From Craspedostauros australis (taxonomy: Eukaryota; Bacillariophyta; Bacillariophyceae; Mastogloiales; Achnanthaceae): a stretch of DNA of 64,000 bases. Below the pieces are notes generated by a model, which saw nothing but the letters and a program-made list of their open reading frames with translations, did no database searches and was not told the DNA's origin. Every line of letters starts with the position of its first letter. Within the stretch, counting starts at the first letter, position 1. Positions 44,252 to 54,158 of this stretch are shown in pieces. The stretch is taken from contig JAMXDE010000008.1 of assembly GCA_026770025.1 (NCBI GenBank), positions 2,666,001 through 2,730,000 on the forward strand. The letters are read 5' to 3'. A program made the position numbers and the translations under genes.

Positions 44252-47200
44252 CTACATCATTGTGACTTTGTACTCCGCTTGCATCTTGATGTTGACGAGG
44301 CTGTATGTGCCGTCCTCCCGTCGGTTTAGCCGCCAGTCCGTGGGCCCGGTCTTCCCAGTTTGGCCAGACTCCTCAACCCAAACATGCTGGACACCTGTTG
44401 GGTCAGTTACGACGCGCCTGTCACCGCGTGGGTGGAGTCGCGCAAGTAGAACAGGCGTTGACTGCTTGGCACGTTTCCGGCGCTGCTTGGTTGCCGCTTG
44501 ACTGGACTGCTGCTGATGTGGCTGCATCCCCTCCTCCTCCTCCTCCTTCTCCTCCTTCTGCGGCTGTTGCCGTCGTTTCTTTGCTTCAGGTTTCCGTGGC
44601 TCCACTTGCTGTACCTCTCCTGTCTGCGTGGATTTCGCGGCTTGCCGTGTCGGTTCATCGGCGACCTTGGGGGGACCACCAGGCGAATCCTTTGCAGGTT
44701 GTTTTTTCGCAGGCATCTTCTTCGCCGCGGGTTTCCGTGGTTCGATTTGCTGTGTCTGTGCTGCCTGCATAGGCGTGGTGGTCTGTCGTTCAGCTTCAAC
44801 GGCAACTTTGTGTTGGCGAGCAGATGGTTGTTTCTCTTCGTCCTCTTGCTTCTGCTGCTGCCGTTTCTTTTCCACTGGTTTCCGTGGTTCCACTTGCCGT
44901 ACCTGTTCTGTCTCTGTGGGTTGTGTGGTTAGTCGTGTCGGTTCATCGGCAACCTTGCGTCGACCAGCAGATGGTTCCTTTGCAGGTATCTTCTTTGCTA
45001 CGGATTTCTGTGGTTCCACTTGCCGCACCTGTTCTGTCTGCGTAGGTTTTGCGTCTTGTTGCGTCGATTCATCTGCAACCTTGCGTCGACCAGCAGATGG
45101 TTCCTTCGCAGGTATCTTCTTCGCAGGTATCTTCTTTGCTGATATCTTCTTTGCTGCAGGTTTCTGTGGTTCCACTTGCTGTGCCTGTTCTATCAGCGGA
45201 GGTTTCGCGTCTTGTTGTGTCGATTCATCTGCAACCTTGCGTCGACCAGCAGATGGTTCCTTTGAAGGTGTCTTCTTTGCAGGTATCTTCTTTGCCGAGC
45301 GTTTCCGTGGCTCCACTTGCTGTACCTCTCCTGTCTGTGTGGATTTCGCGGCTTGCCGTGTCGGTTCATCGGCGACCTTGGGAGGACCAACAGATGGTTC
45401 CTTTGCAGGTATCTTCTTTGCTGCGAGTTTCTGTGGTTCCACTTGCCGTACCTGTTCTATCTCTGTGGGTTGCGCGGCTTGTCGTGTCGGTCCATCTGCA
45501 ACCTTGCGTCGACCAACAGGTTTCTTCTTTGCAGGTATCTTCTTTGCCGAGCGTTTCCGCGGTTCCACTTGCTGTGCCTGTTCTATCTCCGTGGGTTGCG
45601 CGGCTTGGCGTGCCGGTTCATCGGCAACCTTGCGTCGACCAACAGGTTTCTTCTTTGCTGATATCTTCTTTGCTGCGGATTTCTGTGGTCCCACTTGCAG
45701 TACCTGTTCTGTCTGCGTAGGTTTCGCGTCTTGTTGTGTCGATTCATCTGCAACCTTGCGTCGACCAGCAGATGGTTCCTTTGCAGGCATCTTTTTTGCT
45801 GATATCTTCTTTGTCGCGGGTTTCCGCGGTTCCACTTGCTGCGCCTGCTCTATCTGCGCGGGTTTCGTGGCTTGTGATGTCGATTCATTGGCAGCCTTGC
45901 GTCGACCAGCAGGTTTCTTGTTCGCAGGTATCTTCTTTGCCGAGGGTTTCCGCGGTTCCACTTGCTGTGCCTGTTCTATCTGCGCGGGTTGCGCGACTTG
46001 TGATGTCGATTCATTGGCAGCTTTGCGTCGACCAGCAGATGACTGTATCTTGCCCTCCTCTCCCTCTTTCTGCTGCTGTTGCCGTATCTTTGCTACGGAG
46101 TTCCTTGGTTCCACTGGCCGTACCCGTTCTGTCTGCATGGATTTCGCGTCTTGTTGTGTCGATTCATCGGCAACCTTGCGTCGACCAGCAGATGGTTCCT
46201 TTGCAGGTTGCTTCTTCGCAGGTATCTTGTTTGCTACAGGCTTCCGTGGGTCCACTGGCTGCACCTGTTCTGTCTGCGTAGCTTTCGCGGGTTGTCTTGT
46301 AGGTTCATCGGCAACCTTGGGAGGACCAACAGATGGCTGCATCTTGTCCTCCTCCTGCTGCTGCTTTTGCTGGCGCTGTGGTTCCTTTCCTGCCGGTTTT
46401 CGTGATTCCACTGGCCGCACCTGTTCTGTCTGCGTAGATTTCGCGGGTTGTCTTGTAGGTTCATCGGCAACCTTGGGAGGACCAACAGATGGCTTCATCT
46501 TGTCCTCCTCCTGCTGCTGCTTCTGCTGGCGCTGTGGTTCCTTTGCTGCCGGATTTCGTGATTCCACTGGCCGCACCTGTTCTGTCTGCGTAGGTTTCGC
46601 GGGTTGTCGTGTCGGTTCATCAGCAAACTTGCGTTGGCGAGTGGATGGCTGCATCTTGTCCTCGTCCTCTTGCTCTTTCTGCTGTTGTTGCAGGAGCTTT
46701 GCTGCTGGGTGAGGTCGAGGTTCCACGTTCCGTGGCTCATCTATCTGCGTGACTTTCGCGACTTGTCGTGTCGGTTCATCGGCAACCTTGCGTTGGCGAG
46801 TGGATGGCTCCTTTGTACGTGGTTCCTTCGTTGCTGGGCGAAGTCGTGGTTGTGATTGTGGTTGCAATTCTGACGATATCGGTGATGAAGATGGCAGTTG
46901 CGACTGCGACTGCAAGTCTGACGTTGGCGGCGGTGGTGGTTGCGCAAAGGAAGAGGGCAACATCAAATCCTCTTGGTACGTTTTCTTCACCATCTTCTTT
47001 GGATTTTGCAACCCCAGAGCGACCGAAGATTGCTGACTACTGGTCTGTCGTTGTTGTTGTTGCTGCTGCTGCGGTTCCATTCGTGTGGCCGTGTTGAGAG
47101 AGACCTGTGGTTCAATCTCCTTCCTCGCAATCGCCAAATCCTGCTCCGGTTGGGCTTCACCATTGTATTGCAGCGGTTGTTGTTGCTGCAATTCCACCGG

Positions 47201-48871
47201 ATCATCGATGTTGGGATTCTCCTGCAAAGCTTCTTCCCAATCTTCCTCTTCCAGCTCCATTTCATATTTCGCCTTTCTGGCCTCGGCTTGTTTCTCACGT
47301 TTTTCTTCAAGGAGCGACCGCATGCTGGACATTTTCACGAATGCCTGAGCGACCTCTCGATCTTCGTCCGTGCAGTTCTTCAATTCCAGCTGCAGGGCTT
47401 CGTACTCATCTTCGATTTCCTTGCACCGAAAGCACATGTAACGTCTGGTGCCATCCAAGGTGATGGGAACCGTCCGGTTGTCACTGACGGCCAGCCGACA
47501 GTTGCACTCGTAGCATGCCGCAAAGGTCTGGGTGAAGTCGTAGTTCGCCATGATCTCGTCCATCTCCTCGAGCTGTTCGAATAGCCGTTTCTTTTCGATA
47601 CCCTCGCTCCCACTGAAGGTGTCGCTCGTGAATTCCTCGGCTCGTTTGCGGTTGGCATCTTCTTTGCCGAGGAGAATGTCGGACAACACTTGTGAGTGAG
47701 GGGGGACGGCCGCTTCTTGCGCTAGCACCTGCTGATGCAATTCTTCCGCACGCTGCATCTGTGTCGCGGCATCCGCAGAAGCCATCTGGCTGCCCAGCTT
47801 AATGAAATCCTCCGCAGTCAAGGTGTCAGGGTTCACATTCTGCCAGAAATCGTCATCGATCACAGGGGCTTTTTCAGGTGGCTGCACCAGTACTTCAAAG
47901 ATGCTCTGAGGGTCTATTGACCGATCCCCTTGCCGTCCTGCCATTTCTTCCGTCATGTTAAGCGACCCATCCCGGTTCAAGATATCGTGGCAACTGGCGT
48001 ACGTATCGGCGTCCAAGAAGACGCTGTCGGCGAGTTCACCAAGCATCGCCAGATCGGGATCGATCTCATTTATGTTGAATATTGAGAGATCGTTTGATGT
48101 GGTGTGATCACCATTGAGTCCATCCTGGTTTGGCGTAACGTCGATGATGCTTGGGTCGCGGATTGCTTCGACTTGTTGATATTCGTCGAGGCCGCCATCG
48201 CCATTTGTGACGGGAGATGATGTGTGCATCTCGTTTTCCGCAATCTCTCGTTCCAGATCTGGTATAGCTTCGCCGTTCCCATCGAAACTGTCTTCGCTGT
48301 ATTCGTACATGCGAGCAGAATCGAATGGCTCAGGATCTGTTGCGTCCACAGATGAAGGGTCGGTGGGATCCTGAGATGCAGGCCCTGGAGAGACCGATTC
48401 GAGTTGGTGAAATAGGGATTCATCCTCTTGTTGTTGTGATTGCCGCCTCTTCTTCTGCGCTCGTCGTCGTGGTGGTCGATATGACTTCTTCTGACCCAAT
48501 CCCTTCACTGCTTGATGCAGCTCGCCAGGAGAGCAAATGCTATCGAGCCTGTCGTTGCTGGCTGCACCTGCATCGTCCACACTGGACTCGCAGCATACCA
48601 CTCGGGTGCGTGTTGCCATCGCAGGATGCAGACGAGCATGGGCATGGAAGTTTGCTTGATTGCGTGATGCTGGTAGCCTCTGGAATGGGCGACGGCAATT
48701 GCCCAGAGGCAACGCGGTCGATGGTCTCCACGCATTGCCCTTCTGAATGAGCAATCCTGGCACATGCAGCCACGCCGATGCATGCTGGAACAGCAGCAGC
48801 GAGAGGATCAAGAACACTAGCTGCGCGCGGCATCGAAGTGGGAATGGAAGGCACATTCGATCCGTGGGCAA
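44252..48871 (-). CDS. Plastid-targeted protein with 16 tandem Lys/Pro/Gln repeats (1539 aa)
   Basis: A single exon. It starts with a signal peptide (hydrophobic residues ~16-31) cut at an ASA-W site and a Ser/Arg/Pro-rich transit region, so import into the complex plastid is likely. An acidic region (about 130-450) precedes a possible zinc site with CYEC near residue 452 and CFRC near 480. Sixteen repeats of 41-52 residues follow (about 690-1450). Each has RRKVADE(P/S)T.Q.AKPTQTEQ, VRQVEPRKP and AAKKIPAKK cores, and some units end in Gln/Glu-rich spacers. A conserved-looking C-terminus (VVTDPTGVQHVWVEESG, WRLNRREDGTYSLVN) ends the protein. It is predicted largely disordered. No family recognised. 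Its architecture fits the profile of scaffold or linker proteins such as Rubisco linkers, but nothing shows Rubisco binding. Confidence 0.85.
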   Translation of the reverse strand: MPTDRMCLPFPLRCRAQLVFLILSLLLFQHASAWLHVPGLLIQKGNAWRPSTALPLGNCRRPFQRLPASRNQANFHAHARLHPAMATRTRVVCCESSVDDAGAASNDRLDSICSPGELHQAVKGLGQKKSYRPPRRRAQKKRRQSQQQEDESLFHQLESVSPGPASQDPTDPSSVDATDPEPFDSARMYEYSEDSFDGNGEAIPDLEREIAENEMHTSSPVTNGDGGLDEYQQVEAIRDPSIIDVTPNQDGLNGDHTTSNDLSIFNINEIDPDLAMLGELADSVFLDADTYASCHDILNRDGSLNMTEEMAGRQGDRSIDPQSIFEVLVQPPEKAPVIDDDFWQNVNPDTLTAEDFIKLGSQMASADAATQMQRAEELHQQVLAQEAAVPPHSQVLSDILLGKEDANRKRAEEFTSDTFSGSEGIEKKRLFEQLEEMDEIMANYDFTQTFAACYECNCRLAVSDNRTVPITLDGTRRYMCFRCKEIEDEYEALQLELKNCTDEDREVAQAFVKMSSMRSLLEEKREKQAEARKAKYEMELEEEDWEEALQENPNIDDPVELQQQQPLQYNGEAQPEQDLAIARKEIEPQVSLNTATRMEPQQQQQQQRQTSSQQSSVALGLQNPKKMVKKTYQEDLMLPSSFAQPPPPPTSDLQSQSQLPSSSPISSELQPQSQPRLRPATKEPRTKEPSTRQRKVADEPTRQVAKVTQIDEPRNVEPRPHPAAKLLQQQQKEQEDEDKMQPSTRQRKFADEPTRQPAKPTQTEQVRPVESRNPAAKEPQRQQKQQQEEDKMKPSVGPPKVADEPTRQPAKSTQTEQVRPVESRKPAGKEPQRQQKQQQEEDKMQPSVGPPKVADEPTRQPAKATQTEQVQPVDPRKPVANKIPAKKQPAKEPSAGRRKVADESTQQDAKSMQTERVRPVEPRNSVAKIRQQQQKEGEEGKIQSSAGRRKAANESTSQVAQPAQIEQAQQVEPRKPSAKKIPANKKPAGRRKAANESTSQATKPAQIEQAQQVEPRKPATKKISAKKMPAKEPSAGRRKVADESTQQDAKPTQTEQVLQVGPQKSAAKKISAKKKPVGRRKVADEPARQAAQPTEIEQAQQVEPRKRSAKKIPAKKKPVGRRKVADGPTRQAAQPTEIEQVRQVEPQKLAAKKIPAKEPSVGPPKVADEPTRQAAKSTQTGEVQQVEPRKRSAKKIPAKKTPSKEPSAGRRKVADESTQQDAKPPLIEQAQQVEPQKPAAKKISAKKIPAKKIPAKEPSAGRRKVADESTQQDAKPTQTEQVRQVEPQKSVAKKIPAKEPSAGRRKVADEPTRLTTQPTETEQVRQVEPRKPVEKKRQQQKQEDEEKQPSARQHKVAVEAERQTTTPMQAAQTQQIEPRKPAAKKMPAKKQPAKDSPGGPPKVADEPTRQAAKSTQTGEVQQVEPRKPEAKKRRQQPQKEEKEEEEEGMQPHQQQSSQAATKQRRKRAKQSTPVLLARLHPRGDRRVVTDPTGVQHVWVEESGQTGKTGPTDWRLNRREDGTYSLVNIKMQAEYKVTMM
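44520..46804 (-). repeat. Coding tandem repeat, 16 units of about 143 bp
   Basis: In-frame degenerate repeats inside the gene above. Neighbouring units differ in length and in the ending (AKK(I/M)PAKE or QQQKEEE), and some pairs are nearly identical, suggesting ongoing unequal exchange. The long antisense frame across it (44628-46712, Cys/Phe/Ser-rich) is a by-product of the repeat. Confidence 0.9.
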
Positions 48872-50414
48872 TCTCCTCCCCTCCTCTCTTCTTCAGGCAT
48901 GCTTCGTGAACAGTGATGATGTGAGTGGAGAAGATACCGTCGCTGCAGCGGTGCAGATTGGTGGAAGCGAGGGTGAAAATTTGGGACGCACGGGCTTCGC
49001 GCAGTCGCAGTACAACAGCCGTAGCGTTTTGTTGGAAACTGTCCGTGCGGAGTTTTGTCTCGTGTCGGCGGATGCCGAATCTTGTGGACGCAGATGTGGT
49101 CCTTTGAGTCAATCCGTTTTGAAAAAGTCGGATCATGAGTGTGACTCGATCACATAATTGACTATAACCATAGCGGTTATTTCCGATGGCGAAGTTCTTG
49201 TCGTCGGAACATCCTCCGGCGGTTTCGTGGCATCGTGTTCGTCGGTGAGTGCATGGTGCTCGGCACGATACGAACGCGAAGAAAAGCGCCATCTGTTCTT
49301 TGGGGGGAGATCGTGGCAGCAGGTTGTGAGCTGTCCGCCCTGTTCCGTCTCTCTCTCCCTCTCTCTCCCTCTCTCTCCCTCTCTCTGCGTGTCTGTTTGC
49401 TGGTGTGGTGTCAGCGTCGAATGCAGACCCCTTTTGTTCCCATCGATGTCGCCCCTGCCTCCTCTTCGCTCTCGGAGATGAATGCTTCGCTTCGTCTGTT
49501 CCACCACATCTGCTTCGTGCACAAGTAGCCGTGGAAGGTTGTGAACAGTGAACAGTGAAAAGTACGGGCTGTGGATGGCACACATCAGCATCCAAGAAAG
49601 AGCAACCTCAACATCGAGCACGACAACCACCAACCCTTCATCTGCATCATAGTCGTACTACCGCCATTCATACTAAAATACTCGTTCCGAGGACAATTTG
49701 AGACACTCTCCGACCTGCTCCAAGCCAAACCGTCAAGAGAGGACAGCAACGCAAACAGACACACAGCACTCCTGCCTTGTATTATAATATTACATTTGGA
49801 CAATCGTTCTCAAACACAGTACAACTGCTAGTATTAGCAGTGCACGATACCATTCCGCACGTGCGCCACCACCCATTCTCTGTTTGACCCATCAAATTCT
49901 TCTCTTGACGAAACGCAACACGGCTGCCATACCGCACTACTGCATCAGTATCTGCACACGTACGTGAGAGAGTGTGAGAGAGAGAGAAGCCCCAACGAAG
50001 AGACTGAGATCCACTTCCTCCACCGTAATCACACTAAATACATCAACAGAACTTGAGTCAGTTGCAGTGCTCCAGTCGAACGCAGAGGGAGAGGTTGTGG
50101 CAAGGCCAAGTTGATTGACACTCAAAGCAGACACCGCATGCCAGAGAGTACCGCCCACTTCGCTTCGGGATTCATCGAGGTAATCACACGAGCACCGCTC
50201 GATTGTCAGGGTGTCACTCAGCTTGCCGCTTGAGCCATCACTTGAGCCATTACTCGAGTTGGTGCCACACAGAACCACACGAACACAACAATCAGACATC
50301 GCATCTACGATCACCACATCGTATTCTCTCAGACTGGTATTCTATCATATTTCACTTGACAGCCCATACAAGAGCGACCTCCAAAGTCTCAAGCATTGCG
50401 ATTCATTGCCCACG
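48872..50414. other. Divergent intergenic region, repeat protein / TPM-RING
   Basis: About 1.5 kb with no supportable gene. A CT-rich tract (CTCTCTCC units) runs at 49345-49387. Both promoters should lie here. Confidence 0.45.
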
Positions 50415-53400
50415 ATGACGCCAAATAGCACGGGCGAACGTCGCCCGCTTCTCGCGTCTTTGGTGTCATCGTCGTCGTCGCCCCCATCATCCCCTGTATG
50501 GCTGAGGTCTGATAGCAGTGTGGAGTCTGCTCAGCTGCAATCCCCAGCCGCCAGCGACAGCGATAGCACTCGTACCAGCTCCGCCCGAATCAGTACCATC
50601 TGGTCCCTCGCCCGTTTCCTCGGAGCACCGCAAAACGCGCAGCCTTCGTCCAACGATAGCACCGAGCAAGAGCAAGCCGTTCCATCAGCTGAGAGGACCG
50701 GCGCAACGTCCATCTACGAATCCATCGTGGGAAGCGAGAGCTTCCGAAGGGGCGTGGGTTCCATCCACCAGCAACACTATCGGTATCAGCTGCAAACCTA
50801 TCGGATGCAGCAACAATCCAGAGACACGCGCAGCCGGCCCCAGCGTTCGTCCGCCTATCGCGCTCTCTTTCCCTCGCGTGCGACGCAAACGGCGACCAGG
50901 ATCCGCAGGCTCGTCATCAGGCCCTGCGTCGCGCTCTTCCTCGGCCTATGCTTCCTGCAGGCGTTCTTCGCTTCTCCTGCGGCTTTTAATCCGGCCCGCG
51001 CCAACGGAGGAGAGATGCCGTGGGACAATGGCGTAGCGCAACGATTCAAGCCTGTCGATGACCAAACTCATTCGGCTCTTTTGAACTTGGATATGCAGCA
51101 TCCCAAACTTGCTGACGACATGCTCATCACCACGATGGGAGGCGAGGATCGGCAGTATGCTCACTTCGATGCAGCGACCCTGTGGCAGTCCGACGAGGCT
51201 GCAGGTGAGGCCGATCATGAGGCCGACGAAGGAATTGTCGATGACGAGTCGTCGACATCTGTATCAAGCTCCGTGGCCACTTCCGAGACATCATCGATAT
51301 CACCACCATCCGCCATACCACCCAAACGCAATCACAAGCCACAGCATACTCTCGGATGGGATCCGATGACATACCCCGACCCGATCGTGCATCCGTTGGA
51401 ATGCGGGATTGCGTACTTGAAATCGCCCTACGATGCTGACCTCCCTCCGCAATCCGCAGCATCGCCGCCCCTTGCCACGTTGCCAACGAACCAGACCGAC
51501 CCGCTGCTTCAGCGTCACAACGAGGACCACCTGCGATTGTGTGATCCGGATTGGGTGCTCGGCAGCGTGCACCTTAACCAAATTGCGGCCAAGCTGCGGA
51601 ACTTCTCGGCAACGTTCACGGAAGAATTCTTCTCCAGCAGCGAATGGAACGGGAAGCACACGCGTCGTCATCGCCGCCTTGGCCAGATCGACGATGTCAA
51701 CGACATGGAAAGCAGTGAAGACGTGCATGAAAGCATTTCTCTGGCAACGAGCACCGGCGAGAGCGATGTCAACAACGACTTCAACAGCGACAGCGACGGC
51801 GGAAGCGACCTCGGCAGCTCGAAGGATATCCCTTCGGTGGAACTCGCGGTGGCCACCGTGCGCAAGATGGACATCGCGAATGTGCTCAACCACGGGTCGT
51901 ACTTCACGTACGAAGACGAGGATGACATGGTCAGCGACGCGGCGCAAATCTTCGCTCGTTACTTGCACGAGGTGTGGTGGCATTCGGATTGCTACAGCAG
52001 CGGCGAACCTAACCCAGAAAAATGCGTCTCGAGCAAGCCAGATTATGGCATCCTCATCTTCCTCTCCATCCAGGATCGCGTCTGCTTCATTTCGACGGGA
52101 TCGGCCGTTTCGGTCGTCTTGCCATGGTGGAGGCTCGAGCACATCATCGCGTCGATGAAGCCAGATCTGCGACATCGCAACTACGGCAAGGCCTTGCTCA
52201 CGGCGATCGATGACCTTGCCGAGATGCTCAAAGGTGGCCCGCCGACCATTGAGGACCGCCTGCATGACTTCCTGTCCAGGTTCGGCGTCGTGATTGGTTT
52301 CGCCATCTTCACATTTTGCTTTGGTGCGTGGGGCGAATACCGTGACCGTCGCAAGCGGTGGAAGTACGCAGAAAATCGATCGCTGCTCTCTGCCGCGGAC
52401 AAGAAGAAAGCCAGATTGTTGCAGAAAGAGTTCAAGACGTTCTCGTGTCCCATCTGCCTCGAGCCATTCAAAGGTCAAGGCGAAGGCGGCGATGACTCTG
52501 CTGACTACCTTGGTGCAAGCAACAAGAGCAAGGATGACGTGAATGAAAGCAACGGCAGCGGCGCCGGTGGTGGTGGTGGTGGTGCTGACACCACCGATGA
52601 TTCTGCGACAAGGATTGGGCATTCAGGCAGTCAGAATCAAAATGATGAACAGGAGTGCAATCGTGATGACTTGGAGTCCAACATGAAGCACAACAACGGC
52701 TCGACATCATCATGTAAGCCAAAATTGCGACGCGTCGATACCTACGGCATTCCGTTGCACGGGTCTGACGACCGCAGGATCAAAATGCTGCGCTGCGGGC
52801 ATATCTTCTGCGACACGTGCTGGATGAATTGGGTGCACTCTGGATACGGCAACCCGTGCTTTTGTCCCGTCTGTCGACAAGATATCGGCAAGTCAAGCAA
52901 CAAGCGCCGTCGCCGCAACAACAGAGATCGAAATCGATCCTCGAATGCAGCATCGTCATCGTCAAACACCAACGCGTCGACTTCTCGCGCGGACAGCAAT
53001 AGTGACAATGGCAATTCGAATGGCAGTGGCAACAACAACGCTGATGGCACTCAGCAGAACGGAGCAACTCCCACGCCCACATCCTTCTCTGAACCAACCA
53101 ATATTCAGACGGGTAATGCCTTGCCTCCTTCGTACGATTCGATGGCTGTAGTCTCAACCCACGATGAAACCAGCCATCCTCGTCAAGACGACACTGCAGG
53201 CAATCGCCGGGCTACCGAGATCCCAGCTGGGTCACCCTCGTCATCAACTGGGTCGTGGCCGGCATGGTTCTTCGCCGGCAATTTCTGGCACTCAGCATCC
53301 ACATCGTCGACAGACGGTACATCGAGCGATGCGCTCTCTCCGTCCACCGGCGATCAAGCAGGACGCCGGGACGGCGAGTCAACTCCCCTCATCACACGAC

Positions 53401-53483
53401 GCGAGCCGGAAGGCACGCTGGCTGACATCGGTGTCGCCCTTGGAGGCTTTGATTATGGAAGCGAAAATTTGCGGCAGCCTTAG
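50415..53483 (+). CDS. TPM-domain membrane protein with a C-terminal split RING finger
   Basis: 1022 residues from ATG 50415 (the frame is open to 50211). A Ser/Gln-rich cytosolic head leads to a membrane helix near residues 170-190 (VALFLGLCFLQAFFASPA). A TPM domain follows at ~485-605 with NVLNHGSYFTYEDE, ILIFLSIQDRVCFISTGSAV and MKPDLRHRNYGKALLTAIDD. A second helix sits at ~622-642. The RING finger has CPIC near 678, CGHIFCDTCW near 794 and CPVC near 817. The gap between the first and second parts of the finger is about 110 residues of Asp/Asn/Gly-rich sequence. TPM domains occur in thylakoid phosphatase-like and membrane proteins. Here a lumenal TPM with a cytosolic ubiquitin-ligase RING is the natural topology. 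The tail is Ser/Asn-rich. Confidence 0.85.
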   Translation: MTPNSTGERRPLLASLVSSSSSPPSSPVWLRSDSSVESAQLQSPAASDSDSTRTSSARISTIWSLARFLGAPQNAQPSSNDSTEQEQAVPSAERTGATSIYESIVGSESFRRGVGSIHQQHYRYQLQTYRMQQQSRDTRSRPQRSSAYRALFPSRATQTATRIRRLVIRPCVALFLGLCFLQAFFASPAAFNPARANGGEMPWDNGVAQRFKPVDDQTHSALLNLDMQHPKLADDMLITTMGGEDRQYAHFDAATLWQSDEAAGEADHEADEGIVDDESSTSVSSSVATSETSSISPPSAIPPKRNHKPQHTLGWDPMTYPDPIVHPLECGIAYLKSPYDADLPPQSAASPPLATLPTNQTDPLLQRHNEDHLRLCDPDWVLGSVHLNQIAAKLRNFSATFTEEFFSSSEWNGKHTRRHRRLGQIDDVNDMESSEDVHESISLATSTGESDVNNDFNSDSDGGSDLGSSKDIPSVELAVATVRKMDIANVLNHGSYFTYEDEDDMVSDAAQIFARYLHEVWWHSDCYSSGEPNPEKCVSSKPDYGILIFLSIQDRVCFISTGSAVSVVLPWWRLEHIIASMKPDLRHRNYGKALLTAIDDLAEMLKGGPPTIEDRLHDFLSRFGVVIGFAIFTFCFGAWGEYRDRRKRWKYAENRSLLSAADKKKARLLQKEFKTFSCPICLEPFKGQGEGGDDSADYLGASNKSKDDVNESNGSGAGGGGGGADTTDDSATRIGHSGSQNQNDEQECNRDDLESNMKHNNGSTSSCKPKLRRVDTYGIPLHGSDDRRIKMLRCGHIFCDTCWMNWVHSGYGNPCFCPVCRQDIGKSSNKRRRRNNRDRNRSSNAASSSSNTNASTSRADSNSDNGNSNGSGNNNADGTQQNGATPTPTSFSEPTNIQTGNALPPSYDSMAVVSTHDETSHPRQDDTAGNRRATEIPAGSPSSSTGSWPAWFFAGNFWHSASTSSTDGTSSDALSPSTGDQAGRRDGESTPLITRREPEGTLADIGVALGGFDYGSENLRQP

Positions 53484-54158
53484 ACCCGAACAGCAACGGT
53501 AGCAATATCGACAACGCCGAGCAACTCGTTCGTGCGGAGGCAAGCACGTATGGTGACGATGTCATCATCATCTGGTAGAACAAGGCAGCCGGACACGCTA
53601 ATGTTTGCTTCGTTGTGATATCTTTATGGACGTAATATGCATACAACAACCCTGTAGAGTACGTATGGTAGCTGCATACGATAGTAGAAAACGACTATTC
53701 CTTGGAGTATTCTGGGGGCGCGTTCACTGTGGTGCCTCCGGAGGTGATTCCTTGAAGACAGGCATGTGCGGTGCGCACTCTGCGGGCACACATGGTGTGA
53801 GCAGCTTGGTACTTGTAGCAGCACTCTCTGCAACATATTCTATCATTTAGCTCGTGTCGAACATGTGGGTCACGGCCAAGGCACCGGTGTCTGGCGCCAA
53901 GCACTGCCTTGCTCGGCCATGTCAGCAAGGACTTGACCATCGTAAGCGTTCAGAGCATATGGTAGTTTGGCAGAACAGCACCGTCACTCCCATGGCGCAA
54001 GCACAGCGGCATCCGCACAGACGAACACACAAATCTACTTTTGCTGTCTATTGTTTTCAACATCGTGTCTGCATGTCGTTGCTCGCCATCGCCATCGCCG
54101 TCGTTGTTGCTGTTGCTCTCACTATTGCTGATGCTTAGTTTTGGGGGCTTGATGCAAC
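53484..54158. other. Convergent 3' spacer
   Basis: 675 bases between the TPM-RING and CDKA stops. No gene or marked repeat. Confidence 0.4.

Noticed and set aside
44628-46712. A 694-codon plus-strand ORF, Cys/Phe/Ser-rich and repetitive
   Set aside because: It is the antisense of the plastid repeat protein. The periodic sequence keeps all frames open, and the composition is not protein-like.
51300-52622. A 440-codon minus-strand ORF
   Set aside because: Antisense shadow of the TPM-RING gene. No domain.
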